Shown here: piece after piece, positions 18,559 through 28,560 of the stretch
How positions within the stretch are numbered: the first letter of the stretch is position 1
Layout of the letters: every line of letters starts with the position of its first letter
Source: UBA6168 sp041163745
GTDB taxonomy: Bacteria > Bacteroidota > Bacteroidia > Chitinophagales > Saprospiraceae
Assembly: GCA_041163745.1 (NCBI GenBank)
Contig: JBEAQU010000064.1
Coordinates: 1 to 64,000 of the forward strand
Reading direction: 5' to 3'
Length of the DNA stretch: 64,000 nt
Program-made: the position numbers and the translations under genes
Notes under the pieces: generated by a model
Database searches by the model: none
Seen by the model: the letters and a program-made list of their open reading frames with translations, nothing else
What the model was told of the DNA's origin: nothing

Positions 18559-20286
18559 ATGAAGAAATTCAATATCAAATTCATCGTCATGGGCCTTGTA
18601 CTGGCCCTGCCGTTTTCCTGCAAGGAGGAGTTCCTGGAGATCACGCCCAACGGCTCCCTGGATGCCCAGATCCTTGCCACCAAGGACGGCGTCAACAACC
18701 TCCTCATCGGTGCCTATTCCATGATAGACGGTGTGTCTTCCAACGGTTTCGGTTGGGAATCCGCCTCCTCCAACTGGGTCTATGGCAGTATCCGCGGCCT
18801 GGAGGCCAACAAGGGAACGGACGCCGGTGACCAACCGGACATCAACCCGATCCAGACCTACACCGAAACCTCCACCAATCCGTACCTGCGGGTGAAGTGG
18901 GGCTCGGTATACGAAGGGATCTCCCGTTGCAATGAAATGCTCAAGGTGTTGGCCGTCGCCGAAGAGAACGGTACCGTCACCGCCGACGAAGCGGATTCCT
19001 TCCGTCGCCAAGCCCGCACCCTGCGCGGTTTCTACCACCTGGAGGCCTGGCGCCTCTGGCGGGACATCTGCTACGTGGACGAAACCACGGACCTCGAGGC
19101 CGTCACCAACACGGTGGATGTCCGGGCCCAGATCCTCGCCGACCTCGAAGCCGGTGTCGGCCTTCCCAACAACATGGGGCAGGTCGGCCGCTTCAACGGT
19201 ACGGTCGCCCGCGTCCTGCTGGCCAAAGGCCTGATGCAGATGAACCAGGATTACGCCAAGGCAAAGACCGAACTCGAATGGGTCGTCGCCAACGGCACCG
19301 CCCCCGACGGTTCCGCCATCGGACTCGAACCGCGCTACGGTGATATCTTCGATGCCGAATACCGCAACGGCGTGGAAGCCATCTACACCGTCCAGTACTC
19401 CGTCAACGACGGCTCCGGCGGTTGGAACGGCGGCTGGGGCGAAGTCCTCAACTTCCCCTACAAAGGCGGTGGATCCCCCGGCGGCTGCTGCGGTTTCTTC
19501 CAGCCCAGCCACGACCTGGTCAACTCCTTCAAGACGGAGAACGGCCTGCCGATCCTCGACGGATCCTACAATGACAACCCGCTCGCCAATGATGCCGGTC
19601 TGACCACCTCCGATCCCTTCACGCCGGATGCAAGTCCGGTGGATCCGCGCCTCGACTGGACGGTCGGCCGCCGTGGCATCCCCTACCTCGACTGGGGGCC
19701 CCACACAGGTCAGGACTGGATCCGCGACCAGGGCTACGGCGGACCTTACAGCCCGAAGAAGCAGGTCTATCGCAAAGCACAGGAAGGCAATCTCACGGAA
19801 GTCGGTAACTGGACCTCCGGCTATACCACCAACGGCTACCGCCTGATCCGTTACGCCGATGTGCTGCTGCTCCATGCGGAGTGTCTCATCCAAACAGGCG
19901 ACCTCCAGGGCGCCCGCAACAACATCAACCTGATCCGCGCCCGCGCCGCCAATCCGGACGGCTTCGTCAAGAACGATGACGGCACGCCGGCCGCCAACTA
20001 CGCCATCGCAGAATATCCCGCTTCCGCTTTCGATACCAAGGAGAACGCGCTCGTAGCCCTCCAGATGGAGCGCAAGCTGGAGCTGGGCATGGAAGGCCAT
20101 CGCTTCTTCGACCTCCAGCGCTGGGGTAACGTCACGCAGGAACTCAACCGGATCCTCCCCTATGAGAAATCCGAACTGCCGACGCTTTACCAGAGTGCCA
20201 GCACCGTGGGTGCGGAAGACGCCCTCTATCCGCTGCCGCAGTCGCAGATCGACCTGATGGGCGGCCGCCTTGTCCAAAACAGGTAA
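18559..20286 (+). CDS. SusD/RagB-family substrate-binding lipoprotein
   Basis: A 575-aa surface lipoprotein that caps the SusC channel and binds the ligand. The signal sequence ends at Cys21 ('ALPFSCKEEFLE'). SusD features include the early 'FLEITPNGSL' segment, TPR-like helices ('RRQARTLRGFYHLEAWRLWRD'), and the C-terminal 'LIRYADVLLLHAECL' and 'ALQMERKLELGMEGHRFFDLQRWG' signatures. It starts 24 bp after susC and is followed by a strong terminator, so susC-susD is the end of the transcript. Confidence 0.95.
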   Translation: MKKFNIKFIVMGLVLALPFSCKEEFLEITPNGSLDAQILATKDGVNNLLIGAYSMIDGVSSNGFGWESASSNWVYGSIRGLEANKGTDAGDQPDINPIQTYTETSTNPYLRVKWGSVYEGISRCNEMLKVLAVAEENGTVTADEADSFRRQARTLRGFYHLEAWRLWRDICYVDETTDLEAVTNTVDVRAQILADLEAGVGLPNNMGQVGRFNGTVARVLLAKGLMQMNQDYAKAKTELEWVVANGTAPDGSAIGLEPRYGDIFDAEYRNGVEAIYTVQYSVNDGSGGWNGGWGEVLNFPYKGGGSPGGCCGFFQPSHDLVNSFKTENGLPILDGSYNDNPLANDAGLTTSDPFTPDASPVDPRLDWTVGRRGIPYLDWGPHTGQDWIRDQGYGGPYSPKKQVYRKAQEGNLTEVGNWTSGYTTNGYRLIRYADVLLLHAECLIQTGDLQGARNNINLIRARAANPDGFVKNDDGTPAANYAIAEYPASAFDTKENALVALQMERKLELGMEGHRFFDLQRWGNVTQELNRILPYEKSELPTLYQSASTVGAEDALYPLPQSQIDLMGGRLVQNR

Positions 20287-20309
20287 GCCGACCCCGCCAT
20301 TTGTATGGG

Positions 20310-20346
20310 AAGAGACTGCTCAGCTTTGGGCAGTCTCTTTTTTTTT
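20310..20346 (+). terminator. Rho-independent terminator after susD
   Basis: agagactgc-tcagctttgg-gcagtctct, a perfect 9-bp stem, followed directly by a T run of about nine. It lies 24 bp after the susD stop. Confidence 0.9.
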
Positions 20347-20458
20347 GTGAAATTTGACCACGGTATCCTTGTCGGACTGATGCCCGCAGGCCGGCGACTG
20401 TCCGTCCATCGGACATTGCCTCCTGCATCGGTCCCTTCCATCCTTCATCCGAACCGCC

Positions 20459-23400
20459 ATGTACAACCGGACATCCCTTCGCCGACTTCCCTACTTTCCC
20501 CCGGTACTTTCCGAAGGCCGTATCCCGGCTGCCGCCTTCCTGCTGGCCTGGCTGCTCGCCACCGGCCTTTCTTCCTGTGAAAAGGCAGCCACCGAGCCTC
20601 CCCGCTTCGAACTGCTCCCCCCGGACCGTACGGGAATTGCCTTCGTCAATGAAGTCCTCGAACAGGATTCCTTCAACATCCTCCACAACGAATACATGTA
20701 CAACGGCGGCGGCGTGGGTGTCGCCGACATCGACAACGACGGCCGGATGGACCTCGTCCTCGCCGGAAACAAGGTCTCCACCCGGATTTACCGCAACGAA
20801 GGGGATTTCCGATTCCGCGACATCTCCGACCGCTTCGAGGGCCTCTCCAACCGGCAATGGGTAAGCGGTGTCGCCGCAGCCGATGTCAATGGGGACGGTT
20901 GGACGGACCTGTATTTCGCCTGTACCATGAGCCCCGACAGCCTCCTCCGCAAGAACCAGCTATGGATCAACCAGGGCCCCGGACCCGACGGCATCCCCGC
21001 CTTCCGGGAAGCAGCGGAGGCCTTCGGTGTCGCGGACAAGGGCCATTCCATGCACGCCGCCTTCCTGGATTACGACCTGGACGGAGACCTGGACCTGTAT
21101 GTCCTCAACAACATCGTCAACAAGCAGATCCCCACCAACTACCGCGACAAGATCCTCGACGGATCCGCCATCAACAATGACCAGCTATACCGGAACAACG
21201 GGGACGGTACCTTCACGAACGTCACCCTCGCCGCCGGTATCCGTTATGAAGGCTTCGGGCTGGGCGTCGCCATCGGAGATGTCAACCGGGACGGATTCCC
21301 GGACATCTATGTATCCAACGATTATATCTCCAACGACCTGCTTTACATCAACCAGGGCGACGGCACTTTCCGCAACCGGATCGCCGACTACATGTCCTAC
21401 CAGTCCCGTTTCTCCATGGGCAACGATATGGCGGATATCAACCATGACGGCAACCCGGACATCATCACCATGGACATGCTGCCGGAGGCCTATTTCCGAA
21501 AGAAACAGACCATCAACGGCAACAGTTACAACATCTATGTATACGACCAAAGACACGGCTATGAAACACAATATGTCCGGAACATGCTGCAACTCCACAA
21601 CGGTTTCGTGGACGGCCGGATGGTTCCGTTCAGCGAAATCGGTCAGCTGGCCGGCGTCTACCAGACGGAATGGAGCTGGTCCCCCCTGTTCGCGGATTAT
21701 GACAATGACGGCGACAAGGACCTGCTCATCACCAATGGCTTTCCCAAGGACCTGACGGATAAGGACTTCACCAATTACAAGGCCCAGATGTACGGATACC
21801 TCGCAGGTGATGAGGACATCCTGCCCCGCATTCCGGTCGTCAAGGTCTCCAATTACGCCTATGAGAACCTGGGCGGCCTGCGCTTCGAGAACCGGGCGGC
21901 GGCCTGGGGCTTGGAACGCCCTTCCTTTTCCAACGGCGCCGCTTTCGTCGACCTGGACAACGACGGTGACCTGGATTATGTCGTCAGCAACATCAACGAC
22001 CCGGCCTTCGTCTACCGGAACCGGACGGACCCGCAGCCGGGCGGAGGTCAGGATTTCCTCCGGATCGCCCTGCAAGGACAAGGCCTGAACCGTACCGCCA
22101 TCGGTGCCAAGGTGTCCGCCTGGGCGGATGGGAAATGGTATTACCAAGAACATTTCCTCAGCAGGGGGTACATCTCCTCGGTCGACCCTGTCGTCCATAT
22201 CGGGTTGGGACATTGTCAGACCGTGGATTCCGTCCGGGTTGTCTGGCCCGACGGGCGGCGGACGAGCTTCCTGACCAACATCCCGTCCAACCAACTGCTG
22301 ACATTATCGGAGGCTGATGCGCAGGACCTGGTTTCGGCAGGCAAGCGGCCGGCCGTCGCCGGTCTGTTCCGGGAAATCTCAGACCTGCCGGAATATCGGC
22401 ACGAGCAGGAGGATTTCATCGATTTTTTCCAGAACCAGCGCATCATCCAGCATAAATTTTCGCAGGTCGGTCCCTGCCTGGCGCAGGGTGACCTGAATGG
22501 AGACGGTCGCGCGGACCTCATGCTGGGTGGCGGTCCTGCGACCGAACCGAGGGTGTTCCTGCAGGGGACCGACGGCTTCGAACCGGCCCGGCTGCCTGGG
22601 CTGGACAGCGGGCGTAACTGTCTGGAGGCCGACCTGGCCATTCTCGACCTGGACGGCGACGGCGACCAGGATGTCGTGGCGGTATCCGGTGGCTATGCCA
22701 ATGTCGACGAAGCGGATTATGTCCATTGCCTGTACCGGAACAACGGCGGCACCTTTGTCCGGGAAGAACTTCCTGTACCGGCCTTCCCTGGTTCCGTAGT
22801 CCGGGCCGCCGACTGGGACCACGACGGTGATGACGACCTGTTCATCGGTGCCCGTGTCAGGCGCGGCAATTTTCCGCTGGCGCCCGATTCCTGGCTCCTC
22901 ATCAACGAAGGCGGAAATTTTTCCTCGGACCGGGCCCTTTCGTTCCCGTTGGGCATGGTGACCGATGCGGTATGGGCGGATGCGGACGGTGACGGCTGGG
23001 ACGACCTGCTGGTCACCAGGGAATGGGAGGCGCCCCTGCTTTTGTCGAACCGGGCGGGCCGGGAACTGGTCGCCGCCGCATCAGCCGTGCTGGCCGAAAA
23101 ATCCGGATTCTGGCGCACGGTCACGGCGGCGGACCTGGACGGAGACGGCCGACCGGACTACATCCTGGGCAATCTGGGGGAAAACCACCGGTTTCATGTC
23201 AGCGAGCGTTTTCCCTTGCACCTGTATGCGGCCGACCTGGACAACAACGGGGCCATCGATCCCCTCACGACCGGATTCTGGAAAAACAAGGACGGACAAA
23301 TGGCGGAATACCCGGTCAATTATTTGGACGAACTTGCCGCCCAGTCCCCCTATTTCCGGAAAAAATTCACCAGTTACAGCAAGTTCAGCTTTGCTACGGT

Positions 23401-23845
23401 CGACACCATCCTGGATCGGCGTTCGATTCCGAAGGAACAAGTCCGGACGGCCAATACAGCGGCCAGTTACATCCTTTGGAACCGCACATCCGGCTGGGAA
23501 TGGGAAAAGCTGCCCGTTTCCGCCCAGTTGGCACCGCTGACGGACATCCTGGCCGCAGATTGGGACGGAGACGGCCGTCAGGACCTGCTGCTGGTCGGGA
23601 ACGATCATTCCTTCGATGTTTCCACCGGGTATTATGACGCGAACCGGGGGACCTGTCTGCTCAATCGGGGGAAAGGGAAGTGGCAGGCTCTGACCGCAGG
23701 GGAAAGCGGGCTGGGATTCCGGGGGCAGGCCTCCGCCTTGGCTTATTTTCCGGAAACAGGCCGGTTGTTCATATCCTTCAACCGGGGGAAGTTGCGGGCG
23801 TACGGGCTGACCGGCGGTTCGCCAAATCCGCTCGGACCAGGATAG
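20459..23845 (+). CDS. FG-GAP/VCBS-repeat lipoprotein with ASPIC/UnbV domain
   Basis: A 1128-aa probable lipoprotein (lipobox 'LSSC', Cys40). It has many FG-GAP/VCBS repeats with Ca-binding loops such as 'DIDNDGRMDLVLAG', 'DVNGDGWTDLYF' and 'DLDGDGRPDYILGN', and an ASPIC/UnbV-type region near residues 535-620 ('GAKVSAWADGKWYYQEHF', 'SVRVVWPDGRR'). Such CRTAC1-like proteins often sit beside SusCD pairs in environmental Bacteroidota and are thought to work at the cell surface; the activity is not known. It follows the susD terminator by about 110 bp and so has its own promoter. Its 3' end overlaps the convergent O-antigen ligase gene by 68 bp. Confidence 0.88.
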   Translation: MYNRTSLRRLPYFPPVLSEGRIPAAAFLLAWLLATGLSSCEKAATEPPRFELLPPDRTGIAFVNEVLEQDSFNILHNEYMYNGGGVGVADIDNDGRMDLVLAGNKVSTRIYRNEGDFRFRDISDRFEGLSNRQWVSGVAAADVNGDGWTDLYFACTMSPDSLLRKNQLWINQGPGPDGIPAFREAAEAFGVADKGHSMHAAFLDYDLDGDLDLYVLNNIVNKQIPTNYRDKILDGSAINNDQLYRNNGDGTFTNVTLAAGIRYEGFGLGVAIGDVNRDGFPDIYVSNDYISNDLLYINQGDGTFRNRIADYMSYQSRFSMGNDMADINHDGNPDIITMDMLPEAYFRKKQTINGNSYNIYVYDQRHGYETQYVRNMLQLHNGFVDGRMVPFSEIGQLAGVYQTEWSWSPLFADYDNDGDKDLLITNGFPKDLTDKDFTNYKAQMYGYLAGDEDILPRIPVVKVSNYAYENLGGLRFENRAAAWGLERPSFSNGAAFVDLDNDGDLDYVVSNINDPAFVYRNRTDPQPGGGQDFLRIALQGQGLNRTAIGAKVSAWADGKWYYQEHFLSRGYISSVDPVVHIGLGHCQTVDSVRVVWPDGRRTSFLTNIPSNQLLTLSEADAQDLVSAGKRPAVAGLFREISDLPEYRHEQEDFIDFFQNQRIIQHKFSQVGPCLAQGDLNGDGRADLMLGGGPATEPRVFLQGTDGFEPARLPGLDSGRNCLEADLAILDLDGDGDQDVVAVSGGYANVDEADYVHCLYRNNGGTFVREELPVPAFPGSVVRAADWDHDGDDDLFIGARVRRGNFPLAPDSWLLINEGGNFSSDRALSFPLGMVTDAVWADADGDGWDDLLVTREWEAPLLLSNRAGRELVAAASAVLAEKSGFWRTVTAADLDGDGRPDYILGNLGENHRFHVSERFPLHLYAADLDNNGAIDPLTTGFWKNKDGQMAEYPVNYLDELAAQSPYFRKKFTSYSKFSFATVDTILDRRSIPKEQVRTANTAASYILWNRTSGWEWEKLPVSAQLAPLTDILAADWDGDGRQDLLLVGNDHSFDVSTGYYDANRGTCLLNRGKGKWQALTAGESGLGFRGQASALAYFPETGRLFISFNRGKLRAYGLTGGSPNPLGPG

Positions 23846-25244
23846 CCATGCACAGAAAGAAGAAGGAACCGATCTTGTCCGTTTCCACCAGGTCGTTCAT
23901 GACCAGCAGTCCGTCTATGATGACGGTCGTGAGCAGGGCAGCCATGACCATGCGTCGCCGGCCAGGGTCTTCGGATTCGTGGTAGACCCGCTCGCCGGTC
24001 AGCAGGACGAGGAAGACCAGGCCCAGGAAGAACAACAGTCCCGGAAAACCTTGTTCCACCAGGACCATCAGATAATAGCAGTGGATGCCCGAGCCTTCCT
24101 GGTTGTCACTGACATAGGTCCGGAAGCCGGAAACGGTGTGACTTCTGTAAAAATAGGTGAAGGTACCCGGGCCGAAGCCCAGCCAGGGGCGTTGGCCGAC
24201 CATGTTGCCACCGGCGACCCAGCGGTATACCCGCTCCATGGTGGATACATCGCGTCCGCGGGTCGTGGCCTGCAGCAGATCGTCGAAACGGTCGTGTGTG
24301 ATGGCCTTGTTGTAATCCGGCTTGTGGTCCAGGTAATTGTTGTGATGCAGCATGGCGCCGACATACAGCGCCGCCAGCAAGGCCGCCGCGATGAGTACCC
24401 ATTTCATCAGTCGGCGGCGGACGACGAAATAAGACAAAGCCGCCAGCGCCACCATGCCGTATACCGCCCGGGTGTAGGAAAACTGGATGCCGACCAGGAT
24501 CAGGCCGACGGCAAGGCTCATCAGGATCCAGGGCCGGGTCCAGGGCCCGTATCCCTTCCGCGTGTACCAGGCGAAAGGAAGAAATACCGCCAGCATGCAG
24601 GCGTAGGCCACCTTGTTTCGGTAAAACGGGAACATCACCGTATTGACGGCTGCGAAGCTGAACCCTTGGGCGGCATGTCGGACCAATACGAAAACGATGG
24701 TGAAGGCCAGCGGAATCCATACGACCCAGGTCAGCCGGCGGAAATCCTTTTCCGTCCGCAGCAAGGCCCCGCCCAGGAAGTAGAAAGGGGTGACATACCA
24801 AATCTTGGCCAGGGCGAATTTCGTGGAAATCAGCACGTTCCCGGACGTGACGGCCGTCGCGAAGGTCCAGCCCAGGTGCAACAGCAGCAGCAGGGAGACC
24901 GGGTGGCGCAGGAAGTCGGCCGACAGGGTGCGGGCTTGTCGGATGGCAAAGACCAAGTACAGGCCCGTCAGGCCGACGGCCAGCTGTTCCGTCGGCATGT
25001 CGGTGACCGTTCCGTTGGGGAGCCAGACCTCTACCGTCAGGGGAATGAAGAAGAAGAGCAGATAGAAGAGGCTCGAAAACCGGACGACGGCCAGGAAAGC
25101 CAGCAAAGCCAGTACGGGGATACCCGCCAGAAACCACCAATCCCCGGCGATGCCGGTCAGCAGACTGGCGATGGTCAGTCCGCAGAAGCCCCAGGCCAAC
25201 CGCTGGGTGGGGCTGTGCAGTGCGGGTATCCGGGCGGGCATCAC
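23778..25244 (-). CDS. O-antigen ligase/polymerase family membrane protein
   Basis: A 488-aa polytopic inner-membrane protein with about 11-12 hydrophobic segments. The large periplasmic loop near residues 320-390 holds the Wzy_C-like signature: an Arg-rich 'TMERVYRWVAGGNMVGQRPWLGFGPGTF' region (given in part) and a following His ('GSGIHCYYLMVLVEQG'). It would polymerise O-units or ligate glycan to a lipid or protein acceptor. Its ATG is 1 bp from the stop of the Wzz-like gene, so the two are co-transcribed. The 3' end overlaps the convergent FG-GAP gene. Ligase and polymerase cannot be told apart from sequence alone. Confidence 0.85.
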   Translation of the reverse strand: MMPARIPALHSPTQRLAWGFCGLTIASLLTGIAGDWWFLAGIPVLALLAFLAVVRFSSLFYLLFFFIPLTVEVWLPNGTVTDMPTEQLAVGLTGLYLVFAIRQARTLSADFLRHPVSLLLLLHLGWTFATAVTSGNVLISTKFALAKIWYVTPFYFLGGALLRTEKDFRRLTWVVWIPLAFTIVFVLVRHAAQGFSFAAVNTVMFPFYRNKVAYACMLAVFLPFAWYTRKGYGPWTRPWILMSLAVGLILVGIQFSYTRAVYGMVALAALSYFVVRRRLMKWVLIAAALLAALYVGAMLHHNNYLDHKPDYNKAITHDRFDDLLQATTRGRDVSTMERVYRWVAGGNMVGQRPWLGFGPGTFTYFYRSHTVSGFRTYVSDNQEGSGIHCYYLMVLVEQGFPGLLFFLGLVFLVLLTGERVYHESEDPGRRRMVMAALLTTVIIDGLLVMNDLVETDKIGSFFFLCMAILVRADLANRRSARTPATSPG

Positions 25245-25245
25245 C

Positions 25246-26337
25246 TCAGCGGATGCTTGACCAGTCCGTATCCCGGAAGGTATCGAACACGACGACCCCC
25301 AGGGAGCTGAAGACGAATGCGAGGAAAGCGGCCGCCACCACCAGGAGCGTCCGTTTGGGGCGGGATTTCACGACCGGCACGCTCGCCTCCTCCAGGAGCA
25401 GGAGCGCCGGGAAATCGGATGCGTAGGCCGACAGGGTCTGTTTGTAGCGTTCCTTATCCTCCGCCAGCTGTTCGCTGGCTTCCTGTTGGGTGCCGGTGAG
25501 TACATCGACGAGGGCCATTCCTTGGTTGAACCGGTGGAGCCGTTCCTGCAGGCGTTCCAGTTCGTTGCGGTAGCCGCTGATGTTGGCCGACAACAGGTTG
25601 ATGGAATCCCGGTCATACTGAAGGGACTGCAGGGCCGCCAGTTTGGCGGTCGCATTGTTGAGCTTGCCTTCCACCTCTGCGATCAGTTTGGAAAATATCT
25701 CCGCCTGTGCATCGGTATTGTAGACACCGAAGCGGACACGCACCTGCTGGAGGGTGTCGTTGAGTGCGGTCATTTCCGCTTCCTTGCGATGGATATTCTC
25801 CTCATACGTCCGGAGTATTTTCTGTTGGCTGTCCTTTATCAGTTTCTGGGCCAGCTGGTTGACCCGTTCGCGGGCGGTGTTGGCCATGCGGGCGGCGGTG
25901 GCTTTGTCCTGGTCTTCCATCGAGAGTTCGATGGCGTCATATTTCGTCTTCTCCACGTCAAACAGGTCGTCGAACTGTTGTTGTACGGCATAGGCCGCCA
26001 GGGGTTCGTCCGGATCGATTTCGTAGCGGGCGTACAGGTCGAAGCTGTCGATCATGAACTGGACCAGCTCACCGGAGCGGGCAATGCCGAGGATACGGTC
26101 GACATCGTTTTCGGTGCCATAATAATCCGGTGCTTTCGCCGCGGTACCGAAGATGGATTCCGGGATGGCCAGGTCCGGGCTGGCCGCGTAGAAGATGGTC
26201 GTGGCCTTGTAGTAAACCGGGAGCAGCAGGACGATGACGGCGGCGGCGGCACCGGTGACGGCGGTGGTTCCCAGTATCAGTTTGCGCCAGGCGAACAAGG
26301 TCCGGAGGACCGTCAGCAGGTTGTCTTTGTTTTCCAT
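25246..26337 (-). CDS. Wzz-like polysaccharide chain-length/co-polymerase protein
   Basis: A 363-aa protein with two membrane helices, near residues 20-40 and 325-345, flanking a long periplasmic coiled-coil region ('ERVNQLAQKLIKDSQQKI', 'ELERLQERLHRFNQG'). This is the layout of Wzz/PCP proteins that set surface-polysaccharide chain length. There is no tyrosine-kinase domain. A second in-frame ATG four codons upstream (26349) is an alternative start. It sits directly upstream of the ligase/polymerase, which supports the assignment. Confidence 0.82.
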   Translation of the reverse strand: MENKDNLLTVLRTLFAWRKLILGTTAVTGAAAAVIVLLLPVYYKATTIFYAASPDLAIPESIFGTAAKAPDYYGTENDVDRILGIARSGELVQFMIDSFDLYARYEIDPDEPLAAYAVQQQFDDLFDVEKTKYDAIELSMEDQDKATAARMANTARERVNQLAQKLIKDSQQKILRTYEENIHRKEAEMTALNDTLQQVRVRFGVYNTDAQAEIFSKLIAEVEGKLNNATAKLAALQSLQYDRDSINLLSANISGYRNELERLQERLHRFNQGMALVDVLTGTQQEASEQLAEDKERYKQTLSAYASDFPALLLLEEASVPVVKSRPKRTLLVVAAAFLAFVFSSLGVVVFDTFRDTDWSSIR

Positions 26338-26504
26338 ATGGGCATGCATGAGTTCCGGCCGGTGTCAGCGGAATGCCGGACGGAGCGGTCCGTGTACCGG
26401 CCCGGACGTCTTTTGTTGTGCGGTGTTCCGCCGGTCGGCAGCGGTTGGCGAACCAGTTGTGCAAAGATACCATTCCACGGTCAACTTACGCCGCAAGCAT
26501 GGAA

Positions 26505-28010
26505 TTAGTATCCGCTGTCTTGTCGCTGTCGCGGCCGGACCAGCTCCCGCAGTGCCTGGAACCGCACCAGTTGCAGCCCCAAGGCCAGCAGGGCGCCGAT
26601 GCCGAGGGCCAAAGCGAACCGTCCCCCCCAGGGCCATTCGCCTTGCTGCGCCAGGCCGAGGTCGGCCAGGGTGAGGGCTGCCAGGAAGGCCAGGATTCGG
26701 CCGGGTTGCAGCCGGCGGAGGGGAAAGGACAGTTCCCGGTGCGTCAGCCACAGCATTCCGCTCAGGACCAGGGACTGTGTGGCGAAGGCGGCGACGGCGG
26801 CGCCGACGGCTTGCCACCGGGGGATGAGGACCAGGTTCAACAGGAGGTTGCAGGCGATGCCTGCCAGAAAAACGACATTCATTTTTCTGAGGCTTCCATG
26901 GGCTGTCAGCAAGGTGGAGAAGATGAACAATCCGCTGAAGGGTACCAGGGTCAGGATGATGTACCGAAGCACCTCGCCGTAGTAAGGGGTGGCCGTGGCG
27001 GGATAGAGCCAGCGCATCAGGGGGTCGCTGAAAAAGGCGCATGCGAGCGACAAGGTGGCGGTACCTGCCAGGATCAGGTGGAATCCCGTCCGCAACAGGT
27101 TTTCCAAGGATTCCTGCGGGGAAAGTCCGCCGGTCAGCGAAGTTGCCCTGTCGGACAAAAGCTTGGAGAACATGGGTAGGAGTAGCCCGGCGAACAGGAC
27201 GGCGACCGCGTTGAACGCATCCAGCAGCCGGTAGGCTGCGGCGTAGATGCCGGCCTGTTCCAGGCCGTCCGTTGACAACCATTCCAGCAGGACCACGTCC
27301 ATCCGCGTGTAGGCGGTCATGAGGAACACCGCCAGTGCATAGGGTGCGGCCTTTCGCAGCAGGAACCGGACCATGGTCTTTCGAAAGTGCCAGTCAATCG
27401 GTTGCGTGACTTGCCGCCATACCAGCCAACCGGCCACCAGGGCCGTCAGGCCCCAGGCCAGGTTCTGTGCATGGACGAACCAGCGGATTTGGAAATCGTC
27501 GGCCGGAACCCAGCCGCCCCACAAGAGTCCGGCCGCCAGTAGGGTCAGGAGCAGTTTGTCCAGCATGGACAACACGCTGTCTGTGCGGTACATCCCCAAT
27601 CCGGACAGGTTGGAGCGGAAATAGGCGACCCAGGACACGAAAATATGGTTCAGGGCGACGAAGAACAGCAAGGGAAAAAGTGCCGGATCGAACCCGCGCC
27701 ACCAGGCCGCCAGGAACACCAGGGCCAGGAAGAGGGCCGACAAGACTGACTTCAGCAGCACCACATGGGGTAAGAGCCGGCGAAGCAGCGGAGGATGCCG
27801 GGCCACGGCGGTGTTGTTGAAATAATGGATGCCGAAATCGTTCAGCATGAAAAAGAGGAAACTGAAGCTGTAAAAGGTGGCATACAGGCCGTAGGCGGCG
27901 GGTCCCACGCGGTCCTGGATGGTCCGCTCGATGCCGAACACATAAAACGGCTTGACCAACAGGTTGATGAAGACGAGGAAGAAGATATTCAGGAGGAATT
28001 CCCTGTTCAT
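26505..28010 (-). CDS. Oligosaccharide flippase (Wzx/MOP-superfamily)
   Basis: A 501-aa polytopic protein with 12-14 hydrophobic segments, including the N-terminal 'LLNIFFLVFINLLVKPFYVFG' and a mid-protein 'GIYAAAYRLLDAFNAVAVLF' segment typical of polysaccharide-export flippases. It would flip lipid-linked O-units across the inner membrane. The open frame begins at 28040 but MNREFLLN at 28010 gives the usual N-terminus. It lies upstream of the Wzz-like and ligase genes on the same strand, with 167 bp to the first of them. Confidence 0.87.
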   Translation of the reverse strand: MNREFLLNIFFLVFINLLVKPFYVFGIERTIQDRVGPAAYGLYATFYSFSFLFFMLNDFGIHYFNNTAVARHPPLLRRLLPHVVLLKSVLSALFLALVFLAAWWRGFDPALFPLLFFVALNHIFVSWVAYFRSNLSGLGMYRTDSVLSMLDKLLLTLLAAGLLWGGWVPADDFQIRWFVHAQNLAWGLTALVAGWLVWRQVTQPIDWHFRKTMVRFLLRKAAPYALAVFLMTAYTRMDVVLLEWLSTDGLEQAGIYAAAYRLLDAFNAVAVLFAGLLLPMFSKLLSDRATSLTGGLSPQESLENLLRTGFHLILAGTATLSLACAFFSDPLMRWLYPATATPYYGEVLRYIILTLVPFSGLFIFSTLLTAHGSLRKMNVVFLAGIACNLLLNLVLIPRWQAVGAAVAAFATQSLVLSGMLWLTHRELSFPLRRLQPGRILAFLAALTLADLGLAQQGEWPWGGRFALALGIGALLALGLQLVRFQALRELVRPRQRQDSGY

Positions 28011-28279
28011 CCGAGGGATTGATAGCGTTGTCTCTCGCACCGGGGCGTCCGGACCGCCCGCCGTGCCGGTGTCAAAGGTACGGCTTTCCGCCGACAGCCG
28101 GTGCGGGGAATCGGGTCGATGTCCGCCGGTGTTTTTCCGACGGCCGTGCCTGCGGCTGCGGATCCTTGCCGGCGGAAGCGCAGAAAGCGCCTATTGTATT
28201 GTTTTCTGACATTACGCCCCCTCAATCAGGATAATAAAGTGCTTTGACGGCATGCCTTTGTGGTTCACAAACACGAGCC

Positions 28280-28554
28280 ATGAGAAAAGCAGACAACTTG
28301 GAACGGTACGTTGGCTACCTGATTGCACACCAGGGCCAAGTCAGTGCGTTGACATGCGCGAGGGCGAGGCCTTGGGCAAGGCCCTTCGCCACGACCATGT
28401 TACAAGGGCGATAGCCCGGCCAGCACCGGACCGGAAGGGACTTCCGGACATTGGTCAAGCCCTTCGTCGGAAAGGTGGGGCGGGATGACGGCTGTGTCGC
28501 GGTTGACGACCATATTGTGGGGAAGCCCCATTTCACACGATTTGCCATTATCAC
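28280..28554 (+). pseudogene. Remnant of a DDE transposase (N-terminal third, frameshifted)
   Basis: Three pieces in shifted frames line up with one transposase family common in Bacteroidota and cyanobacteria: 'MRKADNLERYVGYLIAHQGQ' from 28280, 'LRHDHVTRAIARP.PDRKGL' around 28385-28445, and 'VKPFVGKVGRDDGCVAVDD' plus 'HIVGKPHF' from 28454, which keeps the 'DD.I..KP' catalytic block. The family usually reads SHD.ITR.L...LVKP.VRK...DG...DD.I.EKP. The rest of the gene is missing where the MITE-like repeat begins. The family name was not assigned with certainty. Confidence 0.65.
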
Positions 28555-28560
28555 GGGCGC
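28516..28560 (+). repeat. Direct repeat, left copy (flank of the MITE-like element)
   Basis: A segment of about 45 bp (tgtggggaagccccatttcaca...tcacgggcgc), also part of the transposase remnant. It recurs in diverged form at 28776-28820, on the other side of the MITE-like element. Confidence 0.75.
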
